DNA of 64,000 bases from NCBI RefSeq assembly GCF_007827815.1, contig NZ_VITH01000005.1:62001-126000 (forward strand), given 5' to 3'. The first letter of the stretch is position 1. The number at the start of each line of letters is the position of its first letter. The position numbers and the translations under genes were made by a program. The DNA comes from Azospirillum brasilense (GTDB taxonomy: Bacteria > Pseudomonadota > Alphaproteobacteria > Azospirillales > Azospirillaceae). Of the stretch, positions 49,579-59,921 are shown in pieces. The notes beneath the pieces were generated by a model. That model had not been told where the DNA came from, searched no databases, and saw only the letters and a program-made list of their open reading frames with translations.

Positions 49579-50157
49579 TCAGGACAGCGTGTCCTCCGCC
49601 CAGCCGTCGAGCGCCTTGGCGGCCAGGCCGGCCAGCACGCCGGTCGCCATGCCGGCGGCGTAGTCGGACGCCCAGTGCCGTTCGGTGGCGAGGCTCGACC
49701 AGCCCACCGCCGCGGCGAAGCCCAGGGTGACCATGGTTTCCGGGGAGAGCCCGCGGTTCAGCCCGACCGCCGTGGTCAGCGCCGACACGTTGATGGCGTG
49801 GCCGGAGGGGAAGGAGGCGTGCTTGCCGTCCGCCTTGCCCCAGCGGCTGGGGTCGCGGCCCTCGTTCGGGCGGGCGCGGCAGACGACGCGCTTGATTCCC
49901 TTGCCGGCCACCGTCCCCAGCGCGATGGCGAGCAGCCCTTGCCGGGCGAGGCGTGACCAGCCCGGCTTCTCCATGCCCAGCCCGGCGGCCCACAGCGCCC
50001 CCAGCGCCGGCATCAGCACCATGCGGGAGCTGGGCACCTGAAGCCCGTCGCGCAGGGCCGGCACCTCCGCGCCCAGGGCGACGGCCTTGCGGCGGGCGGT
50101 TCCGTCCAGCCCGTTCACGCCGTCCAGAACGCGGTCCGTGAAACCCTCGTCGCTCAT
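49579..50157 (-). CDS. PAP2-family phosphatase
   Basis: A 192-residue phosphatidic-acid-phosphatase-like protein. All three motifs are visible: KGIKRVVCRARPNEGRD (motif 1, KX6RP), FPSGHAINVSAL (motif 2) and ATERHWASDYAAG (motif 3). It has several hydrophobic helices, so it is membrane-bound and probably acts on lipid phosphates or undecaprenyl diphosphate. The start MSDEGFTDRV is preferred; the frame continues upstream only through non-coding repeats. It converges with glnD. Confidence 0.9.
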   Translation of the reverse strand: MSDEGFTDRVLDGVNGLDGTARRKAVALGAEVPALRDGLQVPSSRMVLMPALGALWAAGLGMEKPGWSRLARQGLLAIALGTVAGKGIKRVVCRARPNEGRDPSRWGKADGKHASFPSGHAINVSALTTAVGLNRGLSPETMVTLGFAAAVGWSSLATERHWASDYAAGMATGVLAGLAAKALDGWAEDTLS

Positions 50158-50310
50158 CTCGCGGATCTCCCAAAGCACGCCTCCATCACCGCGGAGGCCA
50201 AGCGTAAACAGCCGCGCTGGCGTTTCGTGCCCGCATGGTCCCGCAAGGCAGGGGTGCCCGGCCTGGGGGCCGTCTTGGCAATCGCCGACCGTTCCAACAT
50301 CGGCCACACA

Positions 50311-50454
50311 ATCCCTCTCCCGCCCCGGGAGAGGGTGGCGCTGAAGGCGCCGGGTGAGGGTCGTTCGAGGATCAACGAGCCGATCCTTGCCCGCACCCTC
50401 ACCCTTCCCACGCTGCGCGTGGGCCCCTTCCCTCTCCCGGGTCGGGAGAGGGAG
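50311..50454. repeat. REP-like CCCTCTCCC palindromes within the iteron region
   Basis: Two hairpin units, TCTCCCGCCCCGGGAGA and CTCTCCCGGGTCGGGAGAG, flank a spacer and face each other across 50311-50454. They belong to the same family as elements at 14156, 28923 and 59116 and appear unrelated to the iterons. Confidence 0.65.
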
Positions 50455-50725
50455 GAGTCGGCGATTGCCAAACCGGCCCGCCGTGGCGCCTTGGCAATCG
50501 CCGACCATCCAGCGGTCCCGGCCAGACATCGCCAAGACCACTCCATGAATTCCCGAGTCGCGACTCGCCCGTCCCGCCCCGCCTTGGCAATCGCCGACCA
50601 ATGCCCGAGTCGCCTTAAGTCTGGGCCGAGTCATCGATGATTCCCACATGGTCCCTTGGCGAACGCCGACGAGTCTTCTGGCAATCGCCGACGCACCCCC
50701 GAGTCGTCCCCAGGCAATCGCCGAC

Positions 50726-50764
50726 CTAGCAAATAGACTCCAGCAATTAGGTCTCAATTAGCCT
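50726..50764. other. A+T-rich patch with CAATTAG direct repeats before repA
   Basis: Between the last two iterons lies a short A+T-rich segment containing two CAATTAG copies (50744-50750 and 50755-50761). In iteron origins such patches serve as the DNA-unwinding element; here it could equally be the repA promoter region. Confidence 0.4.
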
Positions 50765-50835
50765 CGTCGGCGATCGCCAAATGGACTCTCCCGGCGGTGC
50801 ATGTTCGACTGCAGGCAGAATGGACGGGGGGACCT

Positions 50836-51768
50836 ATGGGCGACGTGCACCAACTCATCATGACGCATGGCCGGCGCGAGGCGCGGAACCTCGTGGACCC
50901 GAAGCGGGCCAGCGTCGTCGATGTCGCGGCGGCGGTGCTGGAGGACGAGTCCAACGCGCTGGGCATCACCTACTCCGGCTTTTGCCTGACCAGCCTGCCC
51001 CACCGGAAGCTGGCGCCGGACGCCGAATGGCGCCGCGACCAGGGCCGCGTCACCCTGCTGGTCGAGCCGGGCAAGGAACGCAAGCGCGACGGCAGCCTGA
51101 TGCCGGTCGGTGTCCCCTACGGCGCCAAGGCGCGGCTGATCCTGCTTTATCTCCAGACCCGCGCCATCCAGGACAACAGCCGCGAGATCGAGCTTGGCCG
51201 CTCGATGAACGACTGGCTCGACCGCATGGGCGTGTCGGCCGGCGGCTCCACCTACAAGGCGGTGCAGGAGCAGGCGACCCGCATCAACCTGTGCCGCCTG
51301 ACCTTCTTCTGGGACAAGGACGGGGCCGAGGGCTTTGCCAAGGAGAACATCGTCAACGGCGGCATCCGCCTGCGCGACGACGACGGCCAGGGCACGCTGT
51401 GGCGCGAGACGGTGCAACTGTCGGAAACCTTCTTCGCCGCGCTGAAGCGCTCCCCCGTCCCGATCTGGGAGCCGGCGATCCGCCACATCGGCGGCTGTTC
51501 CATGGCGATCGACGTCTATGTCTGGCTGGCCTACCGGCTGCACGTGCTGCGCGACCCGATTCCGGTGACCTGGAAGGCGCTCTTCACCCAGTTCGGCGGC
51601 GGCTACAAGGAGCTGAAGCACTTCAAGCCGGAGTTCCGCGTGGCGCTGGACCTCGCGCTGGCCGTCTACGAGGCGGCGCGGGTGGAGTTCTCCGACACCG
51701 GCGTCCTCCTCTACCCGTCGCCTCCGCCGATTCCGGAGCGCAAGATCCTCCCCGCCGCGCGCGGGTGA
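50836..51768 (+). CDS. repA: Plasmid-type replication initiator RepA
   Basis: A 310-residue protein of the plasmid-encoded RepA family common on alphaproteobacterial plasmids. Typical segments are GITYSGFCLTSLPHRKL, VGVPYGAKARLILLYLQT, ELGRSMNDWLDRMGVSAGG, MAIDVYVWLAYRLH and VLLYPSPPPIPER. The ATG has GGGGGG close upstream. The gene is flanked by eight iteron-like repeats upstream and three downstream, as expected for an initiator that binds its own origin. All visible family segments are intact. Its neighbours (glnD, murJ, trpS) are chromosomal, so it may be a domesticated replicon. Confidence 0.88.
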   Translation: MGDVHQLIMTHGRREARNLVDPKRASVVDVAAAVLEDESNALGITYSGFCLTSLPHRKLAPDAEWRRDQGRVTLLVEPGKERKRDGSLMPVGVPYGAKARLILLYLQTRAIQDNSREIELGRSMNDWLDRMGVSAGGSTYKAVQEQATRINLCRLTFFWDKDGAEGFAKENIVNGGIRLRDDDGQGTLWRETVQLSETFFAALKRSPVPIWEPAIRHIGGCSMAIDVYVWLAYRLHVLRDPIPVTWKALFTQFGGGYKELKHFKPEFRVALDLALAVYEAARVEFSDTGVLLYPSPPPIPERKILPAARG

Positions 51769-51798
51769 GTCGGCGGCGGGGCAATCGGCGGCGGGTCA

Positions 51799-52394
51799 GT
51801 CGGCGATTGCCAACCCAACCGGCTCCGGAATCGGAGTCGGCGATTGCCAGAGTCCCGGCGGCCGAGGCGACGCCTACCCCGCCTTGAAGGCTTGCACGTT
51901 GCCGCCTTCCCGCGTGTAGACCTGCATCGGCCGGCAGCTCTCGTCCATCTTGACGATGAGGACGCCGGCCTTGTCGCGCGGATAGAGCCACATCTCGTAC
52001 TGCGACACCCGCGCGCTCGGCCCGGTGCGCGCCTCGCTGTAGATCGCGGTCCGGAACTGCCCGACCGGAATGCCCTCCCCGGCGAGGACCGACGCGGCGG
52101 GGCGGTTGCACGGCCCCGTCACCATGGCGTTCAGCGCCTCCACCGCTCCGGGTGCCGGCTCCGCGGTGCGCGGCGGCCCCAGCGAGGCGCAGGCGCCGAG
52201 CCCGAGAAGGCCGGCGCACAGGATGATCCCGGTGGTGCTGCGAGTGCGCGAAAGGCGTCCGGCGTGGCGATGCATCGCGGCCTCCCTGCCCAATGGCGGA
52301 GTTGTTGGCGGTGTGTGGTGACGGTGTGCGGTTACCTCTGCGCAAACACGGCGGCGGTGAAAAAGGTTCATGCCGACCTTTGGCAATCGCCGAC
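51799..52394. repeat. Iteron-like repeats downstream of repA
   Basis: Exact copies of the 13-mer lie at 51799-51811 and 51836-51848 (both minus) directly behind repA, and at 52382-52394 (plus) beyond the small lipoprotein gene. Degenerate matches (GTCGGCGGCGG, GCAATCGGCGG) precede the first pair. Together with the upstream cluster they bracket both repA and the lipoprotein gene. Confidence 0.85.
51874..52275 (-). CDS. Small predicted lipoprotein inside the iteron-bracketed segment
   Basis: A 133-residue protein with a basic N-terminus, a hydrophobic segment (GIILCAGLLGLG) and the lipobox LGAC, so it is probably a lipoprotein. The mature part has FRTAIYSEARTGPSARVSQYEMWLYP, summarised as VSQYEMWLYPRDKAGVLIV, and ends [17 protein letters not shown] lies seven bases before the ATG. 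No family was recognised. It is convergent with repA and lies between iteron-like repeats, so it may travel with the replication module or have been captured there. Confidence 0.65.
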   Translation of the reverse strand: MHRHAGRLSRTRSTTGIILCAGLLGLGACASLGPPRTAEPAPGAVEALNAMVTGPCNRPAASVLAGEGIPVGQFRTAIYSEARTGPSARVSQYEMWLYPRDKAGVLIVKMDESCRPMQVYTREGGNVQAFKAG

Positions 52395-52433
52395 CTTCCG
52401 AAGAATCGGGCGCGCCGGGGATCAGGCGGACAG

Positions 52434-52463
52434 AAAAAAGGCGGGGCACCGAGGCCCCGCCTT
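52434..52463 (-). terminator. Intrinsic terminator of the Liv-binding-protein gene
   Basis: A perfect 10-bp stem (52438-52447 with 52454-52463) is followed on the minus strand by TTTTTTC. It lies 27 bp after the stop codon of the binding-protein gene. Confidence 0.9.
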
Positions 52464-52490
52464 CCTTGCCGACGAATCAGCCAAGCGGAC

Positions 52491-53600
<1,110 letters not shown>

Positions 53601-53781
53601 GGGTGGATTCCTCTCTCCGGGAACAGGTTCTTTTTATCGAACGCTTTCGGGTCGGAGACGGCGGACGCTGCCTCCGAAACGGGCAGACAAGCAAAGCGGC
53701 GGGTCCGGCGCAATGGGCAAACAGGCACGGGCTGCCGCACGCCCGGCGCATGACACGGTTTTAGGATGGCGAAAGGCCGGT

Positions 53782-56283
53782 TCAGTCAACCAATTCGCGC
53801 GGCGCCGCGCCGGACGGCACCGGTGGGCCCAGCGCGGCCGGGGCCAGGGCCAGGGCGATGGCCCGGCGCAGGTCGTCGGCCAGGACGGGCTTGTGCAGGA
53901 TGCTGAACTTGCCGGCCTCGGCCTCGGCCAGACGCTCCGGAGCGGTGTCGCCGGTCACCAGGATACCGGGGATCGGGCGCTTCGACCGCCGCCGCACCTC
54001 GCGGATGGCCTCGGTGCCGGTGTGCCCTTCGCCCAGACGGTAATCGGCGACGATCACGTCGGGATCGGGGTGGCGGCGCAGCGCCTCCACCGCCTCGCCG
54101 AAGCTGGCGGCGGGAAACACCTCGTGGCCCCATTGCCGGATCATCGCGCACAGCCCCTCGCGGACGATGGGATCGTCCTCGACCACCAGCACGCGGGCGC
54201 CGGCCCGCATGCGGGCGGTCACGGGAAAGTCCTCCGGCAGCGTCTCGGCGGGATCGGGCGGTTCGGCGAGCGGCACCTCCACCCGGAAGACCGAGCCGCG
54301 CCCCGGTTCGGAGCGCAGGCTGACCGGATGCTCCAGCATGCCGGCCAGCCGGCGCACCACGGCGAGCCCGAGGCCAAGCCCCTGGTCGCGGTCGCGGCTG
54401 GCGTTCCCGACCTGGACGAACTCGTGGAAGATGTCCTCCTGCCGGTCGGTGGGGATGCCGATGCCGGTGTCCCACACCTCGATCCGCAGCAGCGCGCCGC
54501 GCCGCCGGCAGCCGACCAGGATGCGCCCGCGGTTGGTGTAGCGCAGGGCGTTCTCCACGAAGTTCTGCAGGATGCGGCCGAGCAGCATCGGGTCGCTCTC
54601 CACATGGGCGCCGCAGGGCATGATGTGCAGCAGAAGCCCCTTGCGCACCGCCACCGAGCGGCTGTTGGCGGCCACACGATCCAGCAGCTCGGTCACCGGG
54701 AAGACCGTGCGCTTCGGCTCGACCGCCCCGGCCTCCAGCCGCGACACGTCCAGCAGCCCGTCGAGCAGCATCTTCAACGCGCCCAGCGCGCGGTCCATGG
54801 TGGTGAGGATCTTGCGCATGGCGGGGTCGGTGGCGCGTGTGGACAGCGCCTCCATCAGCAGCATCAGCGACTGCACGGGCTGGCGCAGGTCGTGGCTGGC
54901 CGCCGCCAGAAACTTCGACTTGCCGATGTTGGCGCGGTCGGCCTCCCGCCGCGCCTCGGCCAGCGCGGCCTGGGCGGTCTTGTGCTCGGTGATGTCGCGG
55001 ACGGTGGCGATCACGCTGACCAGCCTCCCGCCGGGACCGCGCACCGGCGAGGCGCGCAGCTCCAGCCAGACCTCCGCCGCGCCGCGTCCCGCGGCGCCCG
55101 GACGGACGAACTCCGCGCGCGTGTCCCCGGCGTCCTCGGCGCCGTCGCACAGCGGGCACAGGCCCTCCTCGTCCTCCATCAGGCTGCCCAGCACGTCCCG
55201 CGTGGCGCGCCCGTCGGCGGCGCCGGGAGCGATCCCCATCAGCCGCGAGAAGGCAGGGTTGGTGTAGACCACCGGCACGCCGGGCCGGGTGGCGTCGGCG
55301 ATCAGGATGCCGTCGCCGCTCCACTCCATGGCCCGGTTGCGGATGCGCAGCGCCCGGTCGCCATGGCGGCGCCGCTGAAACTCGACCAGGAAGGCGGTGG
55401 TGAACAGCAGGATCACCGCGGTGGTGGCGGCGGCCCAGACGATCGAGACGAAGCGGTTCTGCCGCCACGCGCCGAACACCGTCTCCACCGACTCGCCGAC
55501 CACCGTCACCAGCGGGTAGTCGGCGGAGGCGCGGAAGGCGTAGATGCGCTCGACCCCGTCGACCGGGCTGACGACGCGGTGGTGACGGACGGTTCCGCTG
55601 CCGGCCTCCGGCCACAGGCCGGAGCCGCGGAAGCTGCGTCCGAACACTTGGTCCTGAAGGGCTTGGCGGGCCAGCAGCGGACCGTCGGCTCGGGCGATGG
55701 CGACCGAGCTGTCGCGCGGCAGGTCCAACCGGCCATAGAAGCGGGAAAAGATTTCCGCCGGGACGTCGATCACGGCGACGCCGCGGAACGTCCCGTCCGT
55801 CCCCTCCAGCCGGCGCGACACCGGGATGAAGACGTCCATCGTGCCTGGGCTGACGAAGGGCAGGCCGATGACGAACCCCTTCTGGTTCCCCTTCCGGTGG
55901 GCGCCGGACTTGTGCCGGGCGAACTCCTCCCACTCCAGCACCGGGTTGCGGGTGGTGGTCCGCCCCAAGCCCATGGACAGCCAGCTGTTCGCGTCGTAAA
56001 TCCGGATGGAGGCGGCCAGCCCTTCCTCGAACGACCGCCGGGTGGGAATCAGGAGCGGAATGTCCTTCTCGACATGGGAGGCCACGTCGATCAGCAGATC
56101 GTCCAGCCGGCGGAAGGTGGCGATGGCCTGTTCCTCGACCAGCTGCGCCATCGCCGCCGTGTGCTGGCGGGTGGTCTGGTCGAGGAAGCGTTCCTCGCGG
56201 TCGATGCGGGTCAGCAGCGTCCACCAAAGCGCCGCGATGGCGACGGCGACGGCAACGGCGGGAAGAACGAGACGGGCATCCAT
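53782..56283 (-). CDS. Hybrid sensor histidine kinase with periplasmic sensor
   Basis: An 833-residue protein from MDARLVLPAV (GGGGG five bases upstream); starts at 56343 and 56415 in the same frame are possible. It has a first membrane helix (6-26), a periplasmic PDC/dCache-like sensor (about 30-295), a second helix near 305-328, a PAS domain (about 345-470), and HisKA with SHDLRQPVQSLMLL (about H463). An ATPase domain (VENALRYTNRGRIL, DTGIGIP, GLGLGLAVV) and a C-terminal receiver follow (LVVEDDPIVREGL; acceptor D in VIVADYRLGEG, about 744). The signal is unknown. It is divergent from murJ. Confidence 0.9.
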   Translation of the reverse strand: MDARLVLPAVAVAVAIAALWWTLLTRIDREERFLDQTTRQHTAAMAQLVEEQAIATFRRLDDLLIDVASHVEKDIPLLIPTRRSFEEGLAASIRIYDANSWLSMGLGRTTTRNPVLEWEEFARHKSGAHRKGNQKGFVIGLPFVSPGTMDVFIPVSRRLEGTDGTFRGVAVIDVPAEIFSRFYGRLDLPRDSSVAIARADGPLLARQALQDQVFGRSFRGSGLWPEAGSGTVRHHRVVSPVDGVERIYAFRASADYPLVTVVGESVETVFGAWRQNRFVSIVWAAATTAVILLFTTAFLVEFQRRRHGDRALRIRNRAMEWSGDGILIADATRPGVPVVYTNPAFSRLMGIAPGAADGRATRDVLGSLMEDEEGLCPLCDGAEDAGDTRAEFVRPGAAGRGAAEVWLELRASPVRGPGGRLVSVIATVRDITEHKTAQAALAEARREADRANIGKSKFLAAASHDLRQPVQSLMLLMEALSTRATDPAMRKILTTMDRALGALKMLLDGLLDVSRLEAGAVEPKRTVFPVTELLDRVAANSRSVAVRKGLLLHIMPCGAHVESDPMLLGRILQNFVENALRYTNRGRILVGCRRRGALLRIEVWDTGIGIPTDRQEDIFHEFVQVGNASRDRDQGLGLGLAVVRRLAGMLEHPVSLRSEPGRGSVFRVEVPLAEPPDPAETLPEDFPVTARMRAGARVLVVEDDPIVREGLCAMIRQWGHEVFPAASFGEAVEALRRHPDPDVIVADYRLGEGHTGTEAIREVRRRSKRPIPGILVTGDTAPERLAEAEAGKFSILHKPVLADDLRRAIALALAPAALGPPVPSGAAPRELVD

Positions 56284-56477
56284 CCCCCGCGGAAAAGCGA
56301 TCCATCGTCGCACTGCCGACCTCAAACACTGCCCAACACGCATTATGCGCCAGCCGACTTCCCTCTTCAATGGACAACCCGGCGACCAATGATACAAAAA
56401 GTAGAGAATAATCAAACTTTTGCGGGTTGTTTGGCGACGCTGCCGCGGGGACTGGCGGCGAACCGGGCGGCCGGCGG

Positions 56478-58052
56478 ATGAGCTTTGCCCGCGCCATCGC
56501 CACCGTCGGCGGCCTGACCCTGCTCAGCCGGCTGGCCGGCTTCGCCCGCGACATCCTGACCGCGGCGGTGCTCGGCGCCGGGCCGGTGGCCGACGCCTTC
56601 TTCGTGGCGCTGAAACTGCCGAATTTCTTCCGCCGCCTGTTCGCGGAGGGGGCTTTCAGCGTCGCCTTCGTCCCGCTGTTCGCGGCGGAGCTGCAGCGCA
56701 ACGGCCGGGCCGCCGCCGTGGCCTTCGCCGAGCAGGCGCTGGCGGTCCTGCTGTGCGTGCTGCTGCCCTTCACGGCGCTGGCCATCCTGGCGATGCCCGC
56801 GCTGATGCACGTCCTGGCGCCCGGCTTCGTGGACGAGCCGGCGAAGTTCGCGCTGGCCGTCGACATGGCGCGGCTGACCTTTCCCTACCTGACGCTGATT
56901 TCCCTGGTGGCGCTGCTGGGCGGGATTCTGAACGCGCTGGACCGCTTCGGCCCCTTCGCCGCCGCGCCGATCGCCTTCAACCTGACGCTGATCGCCGCCT
57001 TGCTGACCGCGCCGCGGCTGGGGCTGGAGCCGGGACGGGCGATGGCCGCGGCGGTGACGCTGTCCGGCGTGGTGCAGCTGGTCTGGATGGGCTGGGCCTG
57101 CCGGGCGGCGGGGGTGACGCTGCGGCTGACCCCGCCGCGGCTGACCGAGGGGATGCGCCGCCTGTTCCGGCTGGTCGGGCCGGGGGCCATCGGCGCCGGT
57201 GTCATGCAGATCAACCTGTTCCTGAACGTCGTCCTGGCCTCGCTGCTGCCGTCGGGCGCGGTGTCCTTCCTCTATTACGCCGACCGGCTGAACCAGATGC
57301 CGCTGGGCGTCATCGGCATCGCCATCGGAACCGCGCTGCTGCCCGTGCTGGCCCGTTACGCCGCGGCGGGGGACGAGCGGATGGTCCGCCACTACCTCAG
57401 CCGCGCCTTGGAGTTCAGCCTGCTGCTTGGCCTGCCGGCGGCGGTGGCGCTGGGGGTAGCCGGGGCGCCCATCGTCTCGGTGCTGTTCGAGCGCGGCGCC
57501 TTCGGCCCGGCGGAGGCGCAGGCGACGGCCTGGGCGCTGGCCGCCTACGCCATCGGCATCCCCGCCCATGTCATCGTCAAGGCGCTGAACGCCGCCTTCT
57601 TCGCCCGCCAGGACACGGCGACCCCGGTGCGCGTCGCCGTGGTGGTGACGGTGGCCAACCTGGCGCTGGGCGTCGCGCTGATGCCGGTGCTGGGCCATGT
57701 CGGGATCGCGCTGGCCACCGGGCTGACCGCTTGGTTGAACCTCGCTTTGCTGGCCCACGCGCTGCGCCGCCGGGGGTTCCTGCAGCTGGACGGGCGCTTC
57801 CTCGGCCGCGCGCCGCGCATCGCCGCGGCGGCGCTGGGCATGGGGGCGGCGCTCCTGGTCGGCGCGTCCCTTCTGGCCTCTGGGCTGGAGGCCGCGTCCA
57901 CCCTGGTCCGCTTCGGCGCCCTGGCGCTGCTGGTCGGCGGTGGCGTCGCGGTGTTCGGGGCTCTGGCGCAGCTGACCGGCGCCACCGATCTGGCCGACCT
58001 GAAGGGCTTCCTGCGCAAGGACACTCCGGAATTGGAGCCGCCCGTGTCTTGA
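56478..58052 (+). CDS. murJ: Lipid II flippase MurJ
   Basis: A 524-residue integral membrane protein with about 14 helices. It begins [22 protein letters not shown] followed by [10 protein letters not shown], the hallmark MviN/MurJ N-terminus, and has [18 protein letters not shown] and [23 protein letters not shown]. It moves lipid II across the cytoplasmic membrane for peptidoglycan synthesis. It is followed by trpS at 61 bp, a conserved pair in Rhodospirillales. (The first motif is quoted in two parts.). Confidence 0.95.
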   Translation: MSFARAIATVGGLTLLSRLAGFARDILTAAVLGAGPVADAFFVALKLPNFFRRLFAEGAFSVAFVPLFAAELQRNGRAAAVAFAEQALAVLLCVLLPFTALAILAMPALMHVLAPGFVDEPAKFALAVDMARLTFPYLTLISLVALLGGILNALDRFGPFAAAPIAFNLTLIAALLTAPRLGLEPGRAMAAAVTLSGVVQLVWMGWACRAAGVTLRLTPPRLTEGMRRLFRLVGPGAIGAGVMQINLFLNVVLASLLPSGAVSFLYYADRLNQMPLGVIGIAIGTALLPVLARYAAAGDERMVRHYLSRALEFSLLLGLPAAVALGVAGAPIVSVLFERGAFGPAEAQATAWALAAYAIGIPAHVIVKALNAAFFARQDTATPVRVAVVVTVANLALGVALMPVLGHVGIALATGLTAWLNLALLAHALRRRGFLQLDGRFLGRAPRIAAAALGMGAALLVGASLLASGLEAASTLVRFGALALLVGGGVAVFGALAQLTGATDLADLKGFLRKDTPELEPPVS

Positions 58053-58113
58053 CCCCGCCCGGTTCCGGCGCGATAACAGCCGCCTCCCAGAAGTTTCGAG
58101 CGAGAGTCCTCCC

Positions 58114-59112
58114 GTGAACCGCATCTTCTCCGGCATGCAGCCGACCCGGCAGCTTCACCTCGGCAACTATCTGGGGGCGCTGCGCAACTGGGTCGAACTG
58201 CAGAACAGCTACGAGTGCATCTTCTGCGTCGTCGACCTGCACGCGCTGACCATCGACCAGGACGCGGAGGTCCTGCGCAACAACATCCGCGAGGTCACCG
58301 CGGCCTACATCGCCGCCGGCATCGACCCGGAGAAGAACATCCTCTTCAACCAGTCCTTCGTCCCGGCCCATTCGGAGCTGGCCTGGATCCTCTCCTGCCA
58401 CACGCCGCTCGGCTGGCTGAACCGCATGACGCAGTTCAAGGAGAAGGCCGGCAAGCAGAAGGACATGGCGAATCTCGGCCTCTACTCCTACCCGGTGCTG
58501 ATGGCCGCCGACATCCTGCTCTACAAGGCCACCCACGTCCCGGTGGGCGAGGACCAGAAGCAGCATCTGGAGCTGGCCCGCGACATCGCCGGCGCCTTCA
58601 ACCGCCGCTACGACACCGAGTTCTTCCCGCTGCCCGAGCCGCAGATCCTGGGCGAGGCGACGCGCGTGATGTCCTTGCGCGACGGCACCAAGAAGATGAG
58701 CAAGTCGGACGAGTCCGAATATTCGCGCATCAACATGACCGACGACGCCGACACCATCGCGACGAAGGTCCGCAAGGCCAAGACCGATCCGGAGCCGCTG
58801 CCGGACAATCTGGCCGACCTGGAGAAGCGTCCGGAGGCCGACAACCTCGTGACCATCTACGCCGCCCTGTCCGGCCAAACGCGCGAGCAGACGGTGCAGC
58901 AGTTCGCGGGCGCCCAGTTCTCCGGCTTCAAGGCGGCGCTGGTCGACCTGTCGGTCGCCAAGCTGGCCCCGATGACCACCCGCATGAAGGAGCTGCTGGA
59001 CGACAAGGCGGAGATCGACCGCCTGCTGCGCCGCGGCGGCGAGCGCGCGGCGGCCATCGCCGAGACGAACCTGAACGGCGTAAAGGACATCATCGGCCTT
59101 CTGCGTCCCTGA
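58114..59112 (+). CDS. trpS: Tryptophanyl-tRNA synthetase
   Basis: A 332-residue class I synthetase with a GTG start giving [20 protein letters not shown]. The HIGH-like motif is [11 protein letters not shown], the KMSKS motif is [12 protein letters not shown] (about residue 195), and the [15 protein letters not shown] segment is characteristic. It charges tRNA-Trp. It follows murJ on the same strand and probably shares its transcript; a REP-like element follows. Confidence 0.96.
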   Translation: MNRIFSGMQPTRQLHLGNYLGALRNWVELQNSYECIFCVVDLHALTIDQDAEVLRNNIREVTAAYIAAGIDPEKNILFNQSFVPAHSELAWILSCHTPLGWLNRMTQFKEKAGKQKDMANLGLYSYPVLMAADILLYKATHVPVGEDQKQHLELARDIAGAFNRRYDTEFFPLPEPQILGEATRVMSLRDGTKKMSKSDESEYSRINMTDDADTIATKVRKAKTDPEPLPDNLADLEKRPEADNLVTIYAALSGQTREQTVQQFAGAQFSGFKAALVDLSVAKLAPMTTRMKELLDDKAEIDRLLRRGGERAAAIAETNLNGVKDIIGLLRP

Positions 59113-59115
59113 GCC

Positions 59116-59240
59116 GTAACCTTCTCCCCTCCGGGGAGAGGGTGGCCCGAAGGGCCGGTGAGGGGGTTGCGCTTTTGCCGGACCTACCGACACGCGCACC
59201 CCCCTCACCCTAACCCTCTCCCCAGAGGGGAGAGGGGATT
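59116..59240. repeat. REP-like palindromes between trpS and pcp
   Basis: Two facing units, CTTCTCCCCTCCGGGGAGAG and CTCTCCCCAGAGGGGAGAG, with GGGTGAGGGGG-type spacers fill the gap. They could form a long stem together. They belong to the same family as the repeats at 28923 and 50311. Confidence 0.65.
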
Positions 59241-59290
59241 TGGAACGCGATCGTTTTGGTCCCTGCCCCACCGACCGAAAGGCGTCCGCC

Positions 59291-59908
59291 GTGACGGCTC
59301 CCATCCTGCTCACCGGGTTCCAGCCCTTCGGGGATCACGCCGTCAACCCGACGGCGCTCCTCATGGAGCGGCTGGCCGGCGAGCCGGGGATCGTCACGGC
59401 GGTCCTGCCGGTCGAATACGACGCCTGCGGCGCGGCCTTCGCCGCCTTGCTGGAGGAGCACCGGCCCGCCGCCGCCCTGTGCTTCGGGCTGGCCGCCGGG
59501 TCCGAGTACATCAAGATCGAGCGGCTGGCCTGGAACCGCGACGAGAGCGAGCAGGCCGACAACGCCGGGGTGGTGCGCACCGACGACGCCATCGAGCCGG
59601 ACGGGCCGACCGCCTACGGCTCCACCCTGCCCGTCCCCACGCTGGTCCGCGAGCTGGCCATCGCCGGCCTGCCGGTGACCTTCAGCGACCATGCCGGCGG
59701 CTTCGTCTGCAACCACCTGTTCTACCGCGCCCGCCATGCGATCGAGACGGCGGACCTCGACATTCCTATGGGCTTCATCCACCTGCCGCCGCTGCCGGAG
59801 CAGGTCGCCGACCAGCCCGGCCGCTCCGGCCTGACGCTGGACCAGCAGGAACGGGCGCTGCGCGTGCTGGTCGGGCTGCTGCGCCAGGGGCTGGGGATCG
59901 CCGCCTGA
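59291..59908 (+). CDS. pcp: Pyroglutamyl-peptidase I
   Basis: A 205-residue cysteine peptidase that removes N-terminal pyroglutamate. The GTG start giving MTAPILLTGFQPFGDH is chosen by family alignment and an AAAGG site upstream. The three catalytic residues are visible: E77 in EYIKIERLAWN, C140 in GGFVCNHLFY and H164 in GFIHLPPLPEQ. The typical opening LLTGFQPFGDHAVNP is present. It is flanked by repeats on the left and faces the next gene convergently. Confidence 0.93.
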   Translation: MTAPILLTGFQPFGDHAVNPTALLMERLAGEPGIVTAVLPVEYDACGAAFAALLEEHRPAAALCFGLAAGSEYIKIERLAWNRDESEQADNAGVVRTDDAIEPDGPTAYGSTLPVPTLVRELAIAGLPVTFSDHAGGFVCNHLFYRARHAIETADLDIPMGFIHLPPLPEQVADQPGRSGLTLDQQERALRVLVGLLRQGLGIAA

Positions 59909-59921
59909 CCCGGCGGACCGA

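Larger units (their letters stand above)
50277..50778. repeat. Iteron-like repeat cluster (GGCAATCGCCGAC) upstream of repA
   Basis: The 13-mer GGCAATCGCCGAC or its complement occurs at 50277, 50457 (minus), 50493, 50586, 50680 and 50713 exactly, with one or two mismatches at 50658 and 50766 (minus). Spacing is irregular (21 to 180 bp) and both orientations occur. Interleaved are five direct copies of CGAGTC (50554, 50606, 50627, 50670, 50700) and a GAGTCGCGACTC palindrome at 50555. This looks like a binding array for the RepA protein encoded just downstream. Confidence 0.9.

Noticed and set aside
50158..50757. N-terminal extension of the PAP2 phosphatase through the repeat region
   Set aside because: The extra residues only translate iteron and REP repeats; the family domain and a sensible start are at 50157.
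50277..52394. CRISPR array
   Set aside because: The 13-mers are too short, occur in both orientations, and have spacers of very uneven length; no cas genes are present.
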